Assembly (NCBI GenBank): GCA_029974875.1
Contig: JARKQP010000775.1
Coordinates: 1-12,655 of the forward strand
Direction: 5' to 3'
Origin: Mobilitalea sp.
GTDB taxonomy: Bacteria > Bacillota_A > Clostridia > Lachnospirales > Lachnospiraceae
Length of the DNA: 12,655 nt
The translations under genes were made by a program, and so were the position numbers. This document shows positions 1 to 7,188 of this stretch, in pieces. Under the pieces are notes generated by a model. That model saw only the letters and a list, made by a program, of their open reading frames with translations, was not told where the DNA came from and did no database searches. Each line of letters opens with the position of its first letter. The first letter of the stretch is position 1.

Positions 1-516
1 AAAGATCTTTTTTGCAAATTCCTTTTCTGTCTCTATCCAGGAATGGTGATAGTCACACATGAAATCATTGGTGATCGTAAAATGCCAGAATTTCCAGTCT
101 CCATTCTTATTTTTGATGAATTCCACGCCATATTTTCCCCAGATCCATATTGCTTCCGGCTTTTTGTCGGGAAGAACCATACGCGTCTCAATTCCCGGAG
201 AAATCCATACTGCCTTTGCTGTCTGTCCGTCCTCAGCAACTTCAATTACTTCTGAGGTAAGAAGGTGTTCGATTAGCATCCCTCTGCCATCTCCCTCCAT
301 GGACAAATGCCAGTCATAGAAAAACTTCCTGACACCCTCCTGTTTTTTATAAATACCCATCCCTCCGCATTCTATCCATATATCTTCCCTGGACAGATCA
401 AAGAGCCCTACTGTTTCCTTATGCATATGAGCATTATGTAACAGAGCATACTTACCCATCAGATTCTTAATCTGATGGATATCCCAAAGTCTTTCTGTTT
501 TCTGTTCTATTGTCAT
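1..516 (-). CDS. SnoaL/NTF2-like protein, paralog 2 (3' end outside window)
   Basis: Reading down from an ATG at 516, the frame stays open for 172 codons to the window edge, so the C-terminus is missing. The start follows a GGGTGA ribosome-binding stretch (522-527) at about five bases. The protein aligns along its length with the product of 649-1284, about half identical by eye. Shared landmarks are the NLMGKY helix, H27 and H32 in an H-x4-H-KET motif, the SPG-x-ETR strand, WKFWHF (H145) and C-x-YHHSW (C154, H157, H158). This pattern fits the SnoaL-like branch of the NTF2 fold, a cone-shaped alpha+beta barrel used by small dehydratases, isomerases and cyclases. No signal peptide is visible, so it is probably cytoplasmic. 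It is the last visible gene of the sugar-type importer operon, 132 bp after its paralog. The reaction and substrate cannot be read from the sequence. Confidence 0.85.
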   Translation of the reverse strand, partial: MTIEQKTERLWDIHQIKNLMGKYALLHNAHMHKETVGLFDLSREDIWIECGGMGIYKKQEGVRKFFYDWHLSMEGDGRGMLIEHLLTSEVIEVAEDGQTAKAVWISPGIETRMVLPDKKPEAIWIWGKYGVEFIKNKNGDWKFWHFTITNDFMCDYHHSWIETEKEFAKKIF

Positions 517-648
517 TTTTTCACCCACGATAGGCACGGTTCCTGCCTTATTTTCTCCCGGCAGTATCACCGTTTTCCATTCTTCCCTTCTATTTACTTT
601 TCTGACTTTCCCTATATTTGATATCACGGCTAACCACAGTCTTATCGG

Positions 649-1284
649 CTACTCTATAAAGGTGCTGTATGGTTCCGGCACCGGAGGTACCATTCTTTCG
701 ATATGTTCTAATCCGAAGGCGGTATCCTGGTACCTGGAGGGGCCATCCGCCTTTGGTATTGCCGGATCACCCAGTACATCCCCTTTCACCTTCTCATCCT
801 CAAGCCAGGAGTGATGATATTCGCAGTGGATGCTGTCCGTAATATAGAAGTGCCAGAATTTCCATGCATCATCCTCCTTGATAAAATCAACCGCATATTT
901 TCCCCAGACCCAATACGCCTCCAGCTTGCCGGTAGCACCGGATTTTCTTGTTTCCAGACCGGGTGACATCCACAGACCTTTTGCAGTCTTGCCGTCTTTT
1001 GCTATCTCTATCACCTCCGTTGTTAAGGTATGGATGCATAAGGAGCCTTTTTTGTCACCATCCAGGTATTCATGGAATTTCACAAAGAATTTGTCTACCC
1101 CCTCTAATCCGTCAAATCTTCCCAGGCTGCTGTTGTCAATATACACTCCTTGCGTATGCTGTGCAAAAAGCTCCTTTGTTTCCTTATGCAGCTTTGCCGT
1201 ATGATAGTATTCATACTTCCCCATTAGATTCCTGATCTGCTGGGTTTCGTAAGCCTGCAGGGCTTTCTCCATATCACTGGACAT
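649..1284 (-). CDS. SnoaL/NTF2-like protein, paralog 1
   Basis: A 211-residue soluble protein with the SnoaL-like (NTF2-fold) pattern. An N-terminal helix carries NLMGKY and H28-x4-H33-KET, followed by LF and an EGV-KFF segment. The later strands carry SPGLETR, the WVWGKY/VDFI pair, WKFWHF (H145) and C154-x-YHHSW (H157, H158). The tail from about 170 to 211 is proline-rich and ends in VPEPYSTFIE. Related folds catalyse dehydration, isomerisation or cyclisation of small molecules, and the conserved histidines are candidate acid/base residues, but no activity can be assigned. The start is supported by AGGAGG at 1294-1299, nine bases upstream. The gene overlaps the end of the upstream permease by 11 bp, so it is translated as part of the importer operon and probably acts on the imported compound or its product. 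Confidence 0.9.
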   Translation of the reverse strand: MSSDMEKALQAYETQQIRNLMGKYEYYHTAKLHKETKELFAQHTQGVYIDNSSLGRFDGLEGVDKFFVKFHEYLDGDKKGSLCIHTLTTEVIEIAKDGKTAKGLWMSPGLETRKSGATGKLEAYWVWGKYAVDFIKEDDAWKFWHFYITDSIHCEYHHSWLEDEKVKGDVLGDPAIPKADGPSRYQDTAFGLEHIERMVPPVPEPYSTFIE

Positions 1285-2248
1285 TTACTTGTACCTCCTG
1301 TTTTTTCTTTTTAAGATTTTTTGTATGGTTTTCTGAGTAAATTGTCAAAAAAAGAATAAGCATTAATAATATCCCCTGTGTTGCTTCTGAGACTTCACTT
1401 GATGCAAAGCCCATAATTTTTAAACCATTTTCGATAATCATGACAACAAAAGCTCCGATGACGGCCTTATATAATTTAGCCGTTGCGCCCCCGCTTACCA
1501 AGATTCCCCCGACATAGATTGCCGTCATAACCTTCATCTCAAAAAAGGTTCCCATCGTTGTACTGGTTCCTCCCAGCCTTGCAACCAGGAATATGGAAGC
1601 GATTGCTGCGGTCAGGCCGGATGCCACAAAAGCCATTAGCTTTGTCTTTACCACAGGTGCCCCGACATAACGGGCAACCGTCTCATTTTCCCCAATTGCC
1701 TTGCAGTACCTTCCAAGCCTGGTATATTCAAAGATATACCCGAAGATAAACACAATCAGGATCAGCAGCGGAAGCTTTACCATATTGTTCCTCAGCAGCA
1801 TAATGGCTTCGCTGGCATAATTGATACTAACAATGCTTTGTATGTAATTCACAATACCCCTGAGGCCGATCAAAATGGCTAAGGTAGCCATGAAGGAAGG
1901 TACCTTACATTTGCTTACCAAAAATCCGTTCAATAAGCCTATACCCATTCCGGCCAGCAGGGCAGCCACCACCATAAGGGCTGAGCTTCCGGTTGCACGG
2001 TAAACCAGATCCCCGAGGACGGCGGCAAAAGCGCAATTAACCCCGACTGACAGGTCAACACTCCCCTGGGCAGCCACAAATAGAGTACCGCAGCAGGCGA
2101 CAATCAATACAACGGTCTGGTCAATCAATATAGAAATGTTAAATGCGGAAAGCATGCCTCCGCCGGTCAAAACCGTAAATAATAACAGCATTGCCCCCAA
2201 GGAAAGGAAGGGAACTAATTTATTGAATTCGATTTTACTTTTCATCAT
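1274..2248 (-). CDS. Ribose-type ABC transporter permease (second of two)
   Basis: A 324-residue, strongly hydrophobic protein of the RbsC/BPD_transp_2 family, with multiple membrane segments. Recognisable features are the GSVDLSVG motif near residue 62, the YTRLGRYCKAIGENETVARYVG loop near 175-195 (the cytoplasmic segment that contacts the ATPase in this family) and a glycine-rich GGILVSGG segment near 250. Together with the permease at 3744-4736 it should form a heterodimeric channel. The gene overlaps the ATPase gene by four bases (ATGA). Either of two adjacent Met codons (2248 or 2245) could be the start: GAGGTGA at 2253-2259 is better spaced for the second, a one-codon difference. The C-terminus is lysine-rich and overlaps the downstream SnoaL-like gene by 11 bp. 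Confidence 0.93.
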   Translation of the reverse strand: MMKSKIEFNKLVPFLSLGAMLLLFTVLTGGGMLSAFNISILIDQTVVLIVACCGTLFVAAQGSVDLSVGVNCAFAAVLGDLVYRATGSSALMVVAALLAGMGIGLLNGFLVSKCKVPSFMATLAILIGLRGIVNYIQSIVSINYASEAIMLLRNNMVKLPLLILIVFIFGYIFEYTRLGRYCKAIGENETVARYVGAPVVKTKLMAFVASGLTAAIASIFLVARLGGTSTTMGTFFEMKVMTAIYVGGILVSGGATAKLYKAVIGAFVVMIIENGLKIMGFASSEVSEATQGILLMLILFLTIYSENHTKNLKKKKQEVQVNVQ

Positions 2249-3744
2249 ACCATCACCTCAATTAATGCTTCCTGGGTAAAGTTTGTACCCCTGAAAAACT
2301 CCCCCTTTACTGTTCCATCCTTCATAATCAGTATTCTGTCAGACATCCCCAGCACCTCCGGTAATTCATCCGATATGAGGATAATTGCAACTCCCCTTTT
2401 CTTCGCTTCCTTCATCAGCTTATAAATATAAGCCTTGACACTGACATCCACACCACGGGTCGGGCAATCCAGGACTAAAACCTCGGGATCCTTTAATAAC
2501 CAGCGTCCCAGGTTAATCTTTTGCTTATTTCCTCCGGAAAGTCCGTCAAGCTTCTGATGGATGCCAAAACACTTGACATTAAACTCGCCTACGCCCCTTT
2601 TTGCCAGATCATTTAATCTGGCCGGACTTAAAAATCCGGCTTTTCCCTGAAGCTGCCTAATCGAGGGCAACACAAAATTATTTATTATGCTGTCCCTCAT
2701 CATCAGGGCTTCCCCGTCCCTATCCTTAGGTACATAGGACATTCCGTTTTCTGCTGCAATGCACTCATTGCTGACCTCCAGGTTCTTACCGCATAGGAAT
2801 ACATTACCGCTCCTTCCATGGGATAGTCCAAAAACCGCTTTTCCCACCGAATGAATGCCCGAATCGCTGATGCCGCAAAATCCCAGTATCTCGCCCTTAT
2901 GCAGCTCAAAGGATACCTCCGAAATCTCATTTTTCACGGTTACCTTTTCTGCCCTCAGAACCACCTCCGACCCATAATCCGGAGCAGCATCCTTCCGGTA
3001 ATAATCGCCGCTGATCTCCCGTCCCACCATCAGCCTTTTGAGTTCATCCGTATCAATCCTTCCACTGTCCCTGGTATCAATGACCTCACCGTCCCTCATA
3101 ACAGTAATCCGGTCACAGACCTCCAGCATTTCCTCCAGATCATGTGTAATCACCACAATTGTTTTTCCAGCCGCTTTCAGCTCATGAATTAAACGATATA
3201 GGATCTCCCGGTTATTCTGTGACAAAGACTGGGTGACTTCATCCAGGATTAGAATGTCAGGATCAAAGGACAGCGCCCTTGCAAGCTCAACCAGCTTTCT
3301 GGTCTCGATGGACATATTGCTGCAGCTTCTTTTTAGTCCGACTTCGGGCAGCCCGTATTTTTTAAACTGGGCTTCCGCCGCTTCGTATAATTTTCCCATA
3401 TTAATGATGCCAAACCTGGAAAACTGCTTTAACCTGCCTGCAAATACATTAACACCGGCAGGCAAGGTATTCAGTACTCCTAATTCCTGTACAACTATTC
3501 CAATTTTACGGTTTATTGCATCAATGGGTGTCTGCGGGTCATATTCCTCCCCATTTAATATCATGGAGCCTTCATCCTTCTGATAGATTCCTGCTATCTG
3601 TTGCAAAAGTGTTGATTTCCCGGATCCGTTCTCTCCTGCAATCCCCCTTACCTCACCACGCCGTAATGTAAAATCAACATTTTTATTTGCAGTAGTTGAG
3701 CCAAAATATTTATACAGTCCGTGTATCTCCAATATATAGTCCAT
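2245..3744 (-). CDS. Sugar-type ABC transporter ATPase with two nucleotide-binding domains
   Basis: The 499 residues match the usual length of RbsA/MglA-type tandem ATPases. Domain 1 has Walker A GENGSGKST at 37-45, Walker B ILILDE, a THD switch and a divergent signature (MSIETRK). Domain 2 has a degenerate Walker A (GISDSGIHS), a good signature LSGGNKQK and Walker B VLVLDCPTRGVD, where the usual catalytic Glu is Cys427 (codon TGC at 2464-2466). The one consensus ATP site would therefore pair Walker A/B of domain 1 with LSGGN of domain 2; the other site looks non-hydrolytic. Asymmetry is common in this family, but loss of the second-domain Glu goes further than in E. coli RbsA as I recall it. 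The gene overlaps the upstream permease by one base (TAATG) and the downstream permease by four. It energises import at the cytoplasmic face of the membrane. Confidence 0.95.
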   Translation of the reverse strand: MDYILEIHGLYKYFGSTTANKNVDFTLRRGEVRGIAGENGSGKSTLLQQIAGIYQKDEGSMILNGEEYDPQTPIDAINRKIGIVVQELGVLNTLPAGVNVFAGRLKQFSRFGIINMGKLYEAAEAQFKKYGLPEVGLKRSCSNMSIETRKLVELARALSFDPDILILDEVTQSLSQNNREILYRLIHELKAAGKTIVVITHDLEEMLEVCDRITVMRDGEVIDTRDSGRIDTDELKRLMVGREISGDYYRKDAAPDYGSEVVLRAEKVTVKNEISEVSFELHKGEILGFCGISDSGIHSVGKAVFGLSHGRSGNVFLCGKNLEVSNECIAAENGMSYVPKDRDGEALMMRDSIINNFVLPSIRQLQGKAGFLSPARLNDLAKRGVGEFNVKCFGIHQKLDGLSGGNKQKINLGRWLLKDPEVLVLDCPTRGVDVSVKAYIYKLMKEAKKRGVAIILISDELPEVLGMSDRILIMKDGTVKGEFFRGTNFTQEALIEVMV

Positions 3745-4736
3745 TATTTTACCACCCCCGTTTCTTTCCGCTGGGCCAGGATGCCGAATAGAATAACAAT
3801 CAACCCAAGAACTGCCTCCTGCCAGGTACCGGAGGGCACCCCAAGGATTGTAAGCATATTAAAGATGGTATATACCAGCAGCGAGCAAATTGGGATACCA
3901 ATGATAATATTAATTTTAGACTGTAGTACCTGTGCCAGCATTAAGGCCGCCATTGGCTGAAAAATCATGGCCAGGCTGGTTAACCCTGATTTTGCAGTCA
4001 TCCTTGCATTATAGCTTTCATTTAAAAAGGCTGAACAGCCTACAAAAAATCCGCAGATAACACCCACCTGGATTAAAGTTTTCGCCGTGTTAATCCCCAT
4101 TGCCTTCGAGACCTTAATTCCTCCTCCAAGGGAGCGGATATTCAGCCCTACCTGCGTCCTGTTATAGATCAGATAAGCTATGATAAATCCAAGGGCAAAA
4201 ATAAGGTAGATAACAGGAGGTTTTCCTAGGCCTCTCAACTCATTGCCAAGCTGTGCTACGGAGCCTCCACGCTTAATCATATAATTTGAATAAAAAACGG
4301 CCGCCGCTTCATAAAGCATCGCCATACCGATACCGGCGATCCAGGAAGGTATGTTTGTTTTAACATAGATAAAAAAATTGAGGGTAAGCAAAAGCACCGC
4401 TGTCCCAACTCCTCCTGCCACAATTCCCGGATAGCCGAAGCCCGTCCCAAGAGTACCTGCCATATTGGCTGCCAATACGATGACAGAGCCAATGGACAGA
4501 TCCGTAAAATCACATGCAAAAACAAAGCATAATCCCCAGGCCACAAAGGATGGAATAATTGCATGTGAAATCAGAACCGATATATTACTGCCTGTCAGAA
4601 ACTTGCCACCGTTACAGAAATTAAAGATTCCACAAAAAATGATGATAAGGAAAACAAGAATAGCTGCAGTGATGCTTCCTTTTTTCACTTTTTTTCCTGA
4701 TTTTTGATTGGTGGATATTATTTTTACATCTTCCAT
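3744..4736 (-). CDS. Ribose-type ABC transporter permease (first of two)
   Basis: A 330-residue polytopic membrane protein of the BPD_transp_2 family. A basic cytoplasmic N-terminus (KSGKKVKKGS) precedes the first hydrophobic segment at about 24-43. CDFTDLSIGS (about 75-84) matches the family DLSVGS motif, and the NRTQVGLNIRSLGGGIKVSKAMGIN region near 190-217 is the ATPase-contacting loop. After that loop it lacks the glycine-rich GG-x-L-x-GG stretch seen in its partner permease, so the two subunits are not interchangeable. The start is supported by GGAGAG at 4741-4746. The gene lies 105 bp after the binding-protein gene, with an inverted repeat in the gap, and is followed with a one-base overlap by the ATPase. 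Confidence 0.92.
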   Translation of the reverse strand: MEDVKIISTNQKSGKKVKKGSITAAILVFLIIIFCGIFNFCNGGKFLTGSNISVLISHAIIPSFVAWGLCFVFACDFTDLSIGSVIVLAANMAGTLGTGFGYPGIVAGGVGTAVLLLTLNFFIYVKTNIPSWIAGIGMAMLYEAAAVFYSNYMIKRGGSVAQLGNELRGLGKPPVIYLIFALGFIIAYLIYNRTQVGLNIRSLGGGIKVSKAMGINTAKTLIQVGVICGFFVGCSAFLNESYNARMTAKSGLTSLAMIFQPMAALMLAQVLQSKINIIIGIPICSLLVYTIFNMLTILGVPSGTWQEAVLGLIVILFGILAQRKETGVVK

Positions 4737-4760
4737 AAAGCTCTCCGATTTTTTAAGAAT

Positions 4761-4816
4761 TCCGGTTATGTTATCGTCCCGCCGATAACCTTCCAGGTCA
4801 GATAAGCATAACCGGA
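4761..4816 (-). promoter_or_regulatory. Intercistronic stem-loop between binding protein and permease genes
   Basis: A perfect 10-bp inverted repeat (TCCGGTTATG at 4761-4770, CATAACCGGA at 4807-4816) is extended inward by a second perfect 6-bp repeat (TTATCG 4771-4776, CGATAA 4783-4788) with a six-base loop. An 18-base bulge lies on one side. In the transcript, the sequence after the stem is ATTCTTAAAAAATC, not a U-run, so it does not look like an intrinsic terminator. A stem here fits the known pattern in importer operons where it protects the upstream mRNA, so that binding protein is made in excess over membrane subunits. That role is inferred. Confidence 0.6.
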
Positions 4817-4841
4817 TATGATTGTATCTAGTTCCCGTCTG

Positions 4842-5999
4842 TTACTGCTCCTTGATGAAATCAAGGCTATAGTTGCTGATAAAGTCCACAAAGCTTTGAT
4901 AGGTAACGCCTTCCCCACTAAGGCTGTCCAGAGCCTCTTTGCCCAAGGGATGTCCTGTCAGGAAATAGCCCGCATAATCCTCCGCATTATCAGCAGTAAT
5001 GATGAAAGGTACAATAGTATTAAAGTAAGGTGCACTACCCTCCGGATCCCTAATCACATTCCCAACCAGATAATTATCAAGCAGCAGGGCCGCCAATGTA
5101 GTAGCAATCTTTGATCCTCCATCACCCTTTGCAATTTCGCCGCTCTTGATATATTGGATCGCTTCCTGTGTTGTATCGGAGCAATAGACAGGAATTGCCG
5201 CATTATGGTTAGAAAGTGCCGTCAGGGCACCGATCGCAAAATCTCCGGTCAACGCATAGATCCCCTGTGCATCAGGATAAGCCGCAATTAAGTCGTCGCC
5301 TTTGGTAGCTGCATCCGCCGGTGAATCACAACGCCCGGCTCCAAGCGCGCTTCCTCCACCCGCTTCCAATGCTTCGGTAAAGCCCTTTACCCTCGCATCA
5401 TGTACCGGATCCCCGACAGCCCCACCAAGAATAACCGCCGATTTAATTCCTGCCTCCAGCATACTCTTTGCCATATTAGAGCCTGCCGCGTAATTGTCTG
5501 TTCCGACGCTGCCCACATAGTATTCGTTTTTTGCCAGCATCTTGAGGATATTCTCATCCGTAGGAATCTGGTCATAGATAACAAAGGGTATCCTGGCTCC
5601 TGCGCAGGTTTCTGACAGGGTGGAATATAGGGTTGGAACGGAACCAAAAACCATGATTCCGTCTGTTCCCGCAGAAACCATGCTCTGGATATTGGTTCCC
5701 TGGGTGTCCGCCGTAAAATTATCATTATAAACCTTATAGGTATTACCGAGTGTCTCACATACATACTCCGCCTCGTTGGATATCATGTCCAAGGCATTAA
5801 CTCCCTGCCCCCATATGTTGCCGCTGACCGTATAACCCGGGCCAGTTGTTGTGTCCCCTACCGAATCCGGTGCCGTACCTGTTTGGGAAGACGCTTCCTT
5901 ATCCCCTCCGGCTGCAGCATTGCTGCAGCCGCCCAACACCGCAGCCACCATCATTCCCACAATAATAAAGCATAGTAATTTTCCCCGCCGTTTTTTCAT
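4842..5999 (-). CDS. Sugar-type ABC transporter substrate-binding lipoprotein
   Basis: A 385-residue protein with a classic lipoprotein signal: basic MKKRRGK, a hydrophobic core and lipobox LGGC with the lipidated Cys at 25. A Gly/Ser/Thr-rich linker reaches to about residue 55. The mature part has the two-lobed type I periplasmic-binding fold (Peripla_BP_4-like): repeated lobe features include GTDGIMVFG, IPFVIYDQIPT, YYVGSVGTDNYAAG, SAVILGG and QGIYALTGDFAIGALTAL. The ligand cannot be deduced; the family binds sugars, autoinducer-2, sugar alcohols and related small molecules. AGGAGG at 6008-6013, eight bases upstream, fixes the start. It is the first gene of the minus-strand importer operon, divergent from the YeiL-like regulator gene. 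Confidence 0.94.
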   Translation of the reverse strand: MKKRRGKLLCFIIVGMMVAAVLGGCSNAAAGGDKEASSQTGTAPDSVGDTTTGPGYTVSGNIWGQGVNALDMISNEAEYVCETLGNTYKVYNDNFTADTQGTNIQSMVSAGTDGIMVFGSVPTLYSTLSETCAGARIPFVIYDQIPTDENILKMLAKNEYYVGSVGTDNYAAGSNMAKSMLEAGIKSAVILGGAVGDPVHDARVKGFTEALEAGGGSALGAGRCDSPADAATKGDDLIAAYPDAQGIYALTGDFAIGALTALSNHNAAIPVYCSDTTQEAIQYIKSGEIAKGDGGSKIATTLAALLLDNYLVGNVIRDPEGSAPYFNTIVPFIITADNAEDYAGYFLTGHPLGKEALDSLSGEGVTYQSFVDFISNYSLDFIKEQ

Positions 6000-6111
6000 A
6001 CCATGTACCTCCTATTAAAATTTTATTATGCACATATTACATATCAAGCGTGCATCAAAGACTATTTATGTGCATTTCTTATAAATCCATATTACCATTT
6101 ACCCTTGATAT

Positions 6112-6144
6112 TTGTTAGGATATATGTCATAATTATCCTAACAA
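6112..6144. promoter_or_regulatory. Operator-like inverted repeat (TTGTTAGGATA arms)
   Basis: A perfect 11-bp inverted repeat: TTGTTAGGATA at 6112-6122 and TATCCTAACAA at 6134-6144, with an 11-base spacer. The left arm continues as TTAGGATATATGTC (6115-6128), which reappears inverted at 6152-6165. Its position between two divergent genes, one of them a CRP/FNR-type regulator, makes it a probable binding site for that regulator. It is not the classical CRP (TGTGA-N6-TCACA) or FNR (TTGAT-N4-ATCAA) consensus. Confidence 0.55.
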
Positions 6145-6151
6145 TATTTAC

Positions 6152-6165
6152 GACATATGTCCTAA
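6152..6165 (-). promoter_or_regulatory. Second operator-like site, inverted copy
   Basis: Read on the minus strand this is TTAGGACATATGTC, matching 13 of 14 positions with the plus-strand copy at 6115-6128. Its core GACATATGTC (6152-6161) is a perfect 10-bp palindrome. The centre of this core lies 33 bp from the equivalent core at 6119-6128, about three helical turns, so two dimers would sit on the same DNA face. Regulator binding is inferred. Confidence 0.5.
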
Positions 6166-6306
6166 TTGACCCATTTTTTATTCCTTTGCTGTCTCTCACT
6201 TTCTATAGCTCTTTTTAATCAAAAACAGCAGTCAAGCTTACTAATTCACAAGAAGCTAAGCCAGTAAAATTTATAAGTAATCCAATTAACAGAGAGGGAT
6301 CCTTCT

Positions 6307-7008
6307 ATGGAAATAATTAATGATGAATCGAAATTAGATTTTTATATTAAAAAGTATAATATAGAAAAGATTTTTACAGATTTTTCACAATACCGCAAAT
6401 ATATGCAGCTGGTAAAATTCAACCGGGGTGAGTATATCTATTCCCGCAAGGATGACATCTACAATCTATACTTTTTCATCCACGGAAGGACAAAGGTCAT
6501 CACTACCTTGAGCAATGGTAAGAGCCATCTTTTGTATATTTATAGTAAATTTGAATTATTAGGGGATCTGGAGCTGTTTAATAAATCAAATCCCTATGTC
6601 ACCATCCAGGCTGTCCATGATTCCTATTGCATTTCCCTAATGCTTGCTTATACCAAGGAAAAGCTATTTAAGGATACGACATTTTTAAGATGGATATCCG
6701 AATATCTGTCCACAAAGCTATGCCATGCCTCTTCCAATAGCTCCCTTAATCTTTTATATCCGTTGGAAAACAGGCTGTGTGCCTATATCAACGCTTCTAT
6801 GGAAGCTGTTGTACGGGATGGGGTAAAGGTCCTGATATTTAAGATTAATCTTCAGGAAACAGCCGATATCCTCAGTACGAGCTACAGGCACCTGGAACGC
6901 ACCCTCAGCTCCTTGAGCGAAAAAGGAATTTTACAGAAGGAGAAAAAGAACTACCTCATTACGGATATAGCGAAACTAAAAGAATTGTCTTCTGATTTAT
7001 ATCTATAA
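6307..7008 (+). CDS. CRP/FNR-superfamily transcriptional regulator, YeiL-like
   Basis: A 233-residue protein with a cyclic-nucleotide-binding-type beta roll (about 30-120), a dimerisation helix (about 123-145) and a C-terminal winged helix-turn-helix (about 183-217; recognition helix around TSYRHLERTLSSL). From memory of E. coli YeiL, several stretches correspond: GRxxxxxTLxNG, GDLEL near 86-90, TxFLR near 125, PLENRL near 152 and SYRHL followed by a KKNYLI wing. The position after GDLEL where CRP has a phosphate-binding Arg lacks one (NPYVTIQ), so cAMP is an unlikely ligand. There is no N-terminal Cys cluster like FNR. GAGAGGGA at 6292-6299 supports the start. It is transcribed divergently from the importer operon, has operator-like repeats upstream, and probably controls that operon and itself. 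Activator or repressor role is unknown. Confidence 0.9.
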   Translation: MEIINDESKLDFYIKKYNIEKIFTDFSQYRKYMQLVKFNRGEYIYSRKDDIYNLYFFIHGRTKVITTLSNGKSHLLYIYSKFELLGDLELFNKSNPYVTIQAVHDSYCISLMLAYTKEKLFKDTTFLRWISEYLSTKLCHASSNSSLNLLYPLENRLCAYINASMEAVVRDGVKVLIFKINLQETADILSTSYRHLERTLSSLSEKGILQKEKKNYLITDIAKLKELSSDLYL

Positions 7009-7090
7009 ATTTTGTCTTTTTAGACAATCGAGGTGATTAGAAACAGATTCTTCATTAATATAATTCTTCAAATTATAGCCTAAAGAACCA

Positions 7091-7135
7091 CAAACAGCCA
7101 AACAGACGTATCATACGTAACTGTTTGGCTGTTTG
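7091..7135. terminator. Long perfect hairpin between convergent genes, likely bidirectional terminator
   Basis: CAAACAGCCAAACAG (7091-7105) pairs perfectly with CTGTTTGGCTGTTTG (7121-7135). The stem continues with ACGTA (7106-7110) and TACGT (7114-7118) after a two-base bulge (7119-7120), leaving a three-base loop. It lies 83 bp after the regulator stop and 53 bp after the flavoprotein stop, where a shared terminator is expected. Neither side has a clean T-run (the minus side has only GGTTCTTTAG), so termination efficiency is uncertain. The rest of 7009-7188 shows nothing else beyond a weak TTGTCT/AGACAA repeat near 7012-7027. Confidence 0.55.
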
Positions 7136-7188
7136 CTACCATGGGATGTTCATGAAACATATCTAATTTGTGATAGAAAGCTTTTTAA

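Larger units (their letters stand above)
6000..6306. promoter_or_regulatory. Divergent intergenic control region
   Basis: These 307 AT-rich bases hold no credible gene; a 71-codon plus-strand frame at 6003-6218 has no ribosome binding site and no recognisable content. The region must contain promoters for the importer operon (minus) and the regulator (plus). I could not place either promoter convincingly: TTGACC at 6166-6171 and AT-rich hexamers such as TATAAG at 6272-6277 are candidates but are not well spaced. Ribosome binding sites are clear at both ends (AGGAGG 6008-6013 minus; GAGAGGGA 6292-6299 plus). The main structure is the set of operator-like repeats at 6112-6165. Confidence 0.7.

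Noticed and set aside
33..245. Minus-strand 70-codon frame and overlapping plus-strand frames at 43-319
   Set aside because: They lie in other frames of the truncated SnoaL-like gene (1-516), whose alignment with its paralog identifies the real frame.
878..1235. Plus-strand frames of 95-108 codons
   Set aside because: Antisense to the SnoaL-like gene at 649-1284, with no ribosome binding site and Ser/Pro-rich shadow composition.
4741..4760. T-run next to the intercistronic stem as an intrinsic terminator
   Set aside because: In the direction of transcription it reads as an A-run after the stem, so it cannot be the U-tract of a terminator for this operon.
4818..5114. Plus-strand frame of 98 codons
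   Set aside because: Lies opposite the binding-protein gene's C-terminal end and has no recognisable features.
6003..6218. Plus-strand 71-codon frame in the divergent region
   Set aside because: It has no ribosome binding site, overlaps the operator-like repeats, and its hydrophobic make-up reflects AT-rich DNA.
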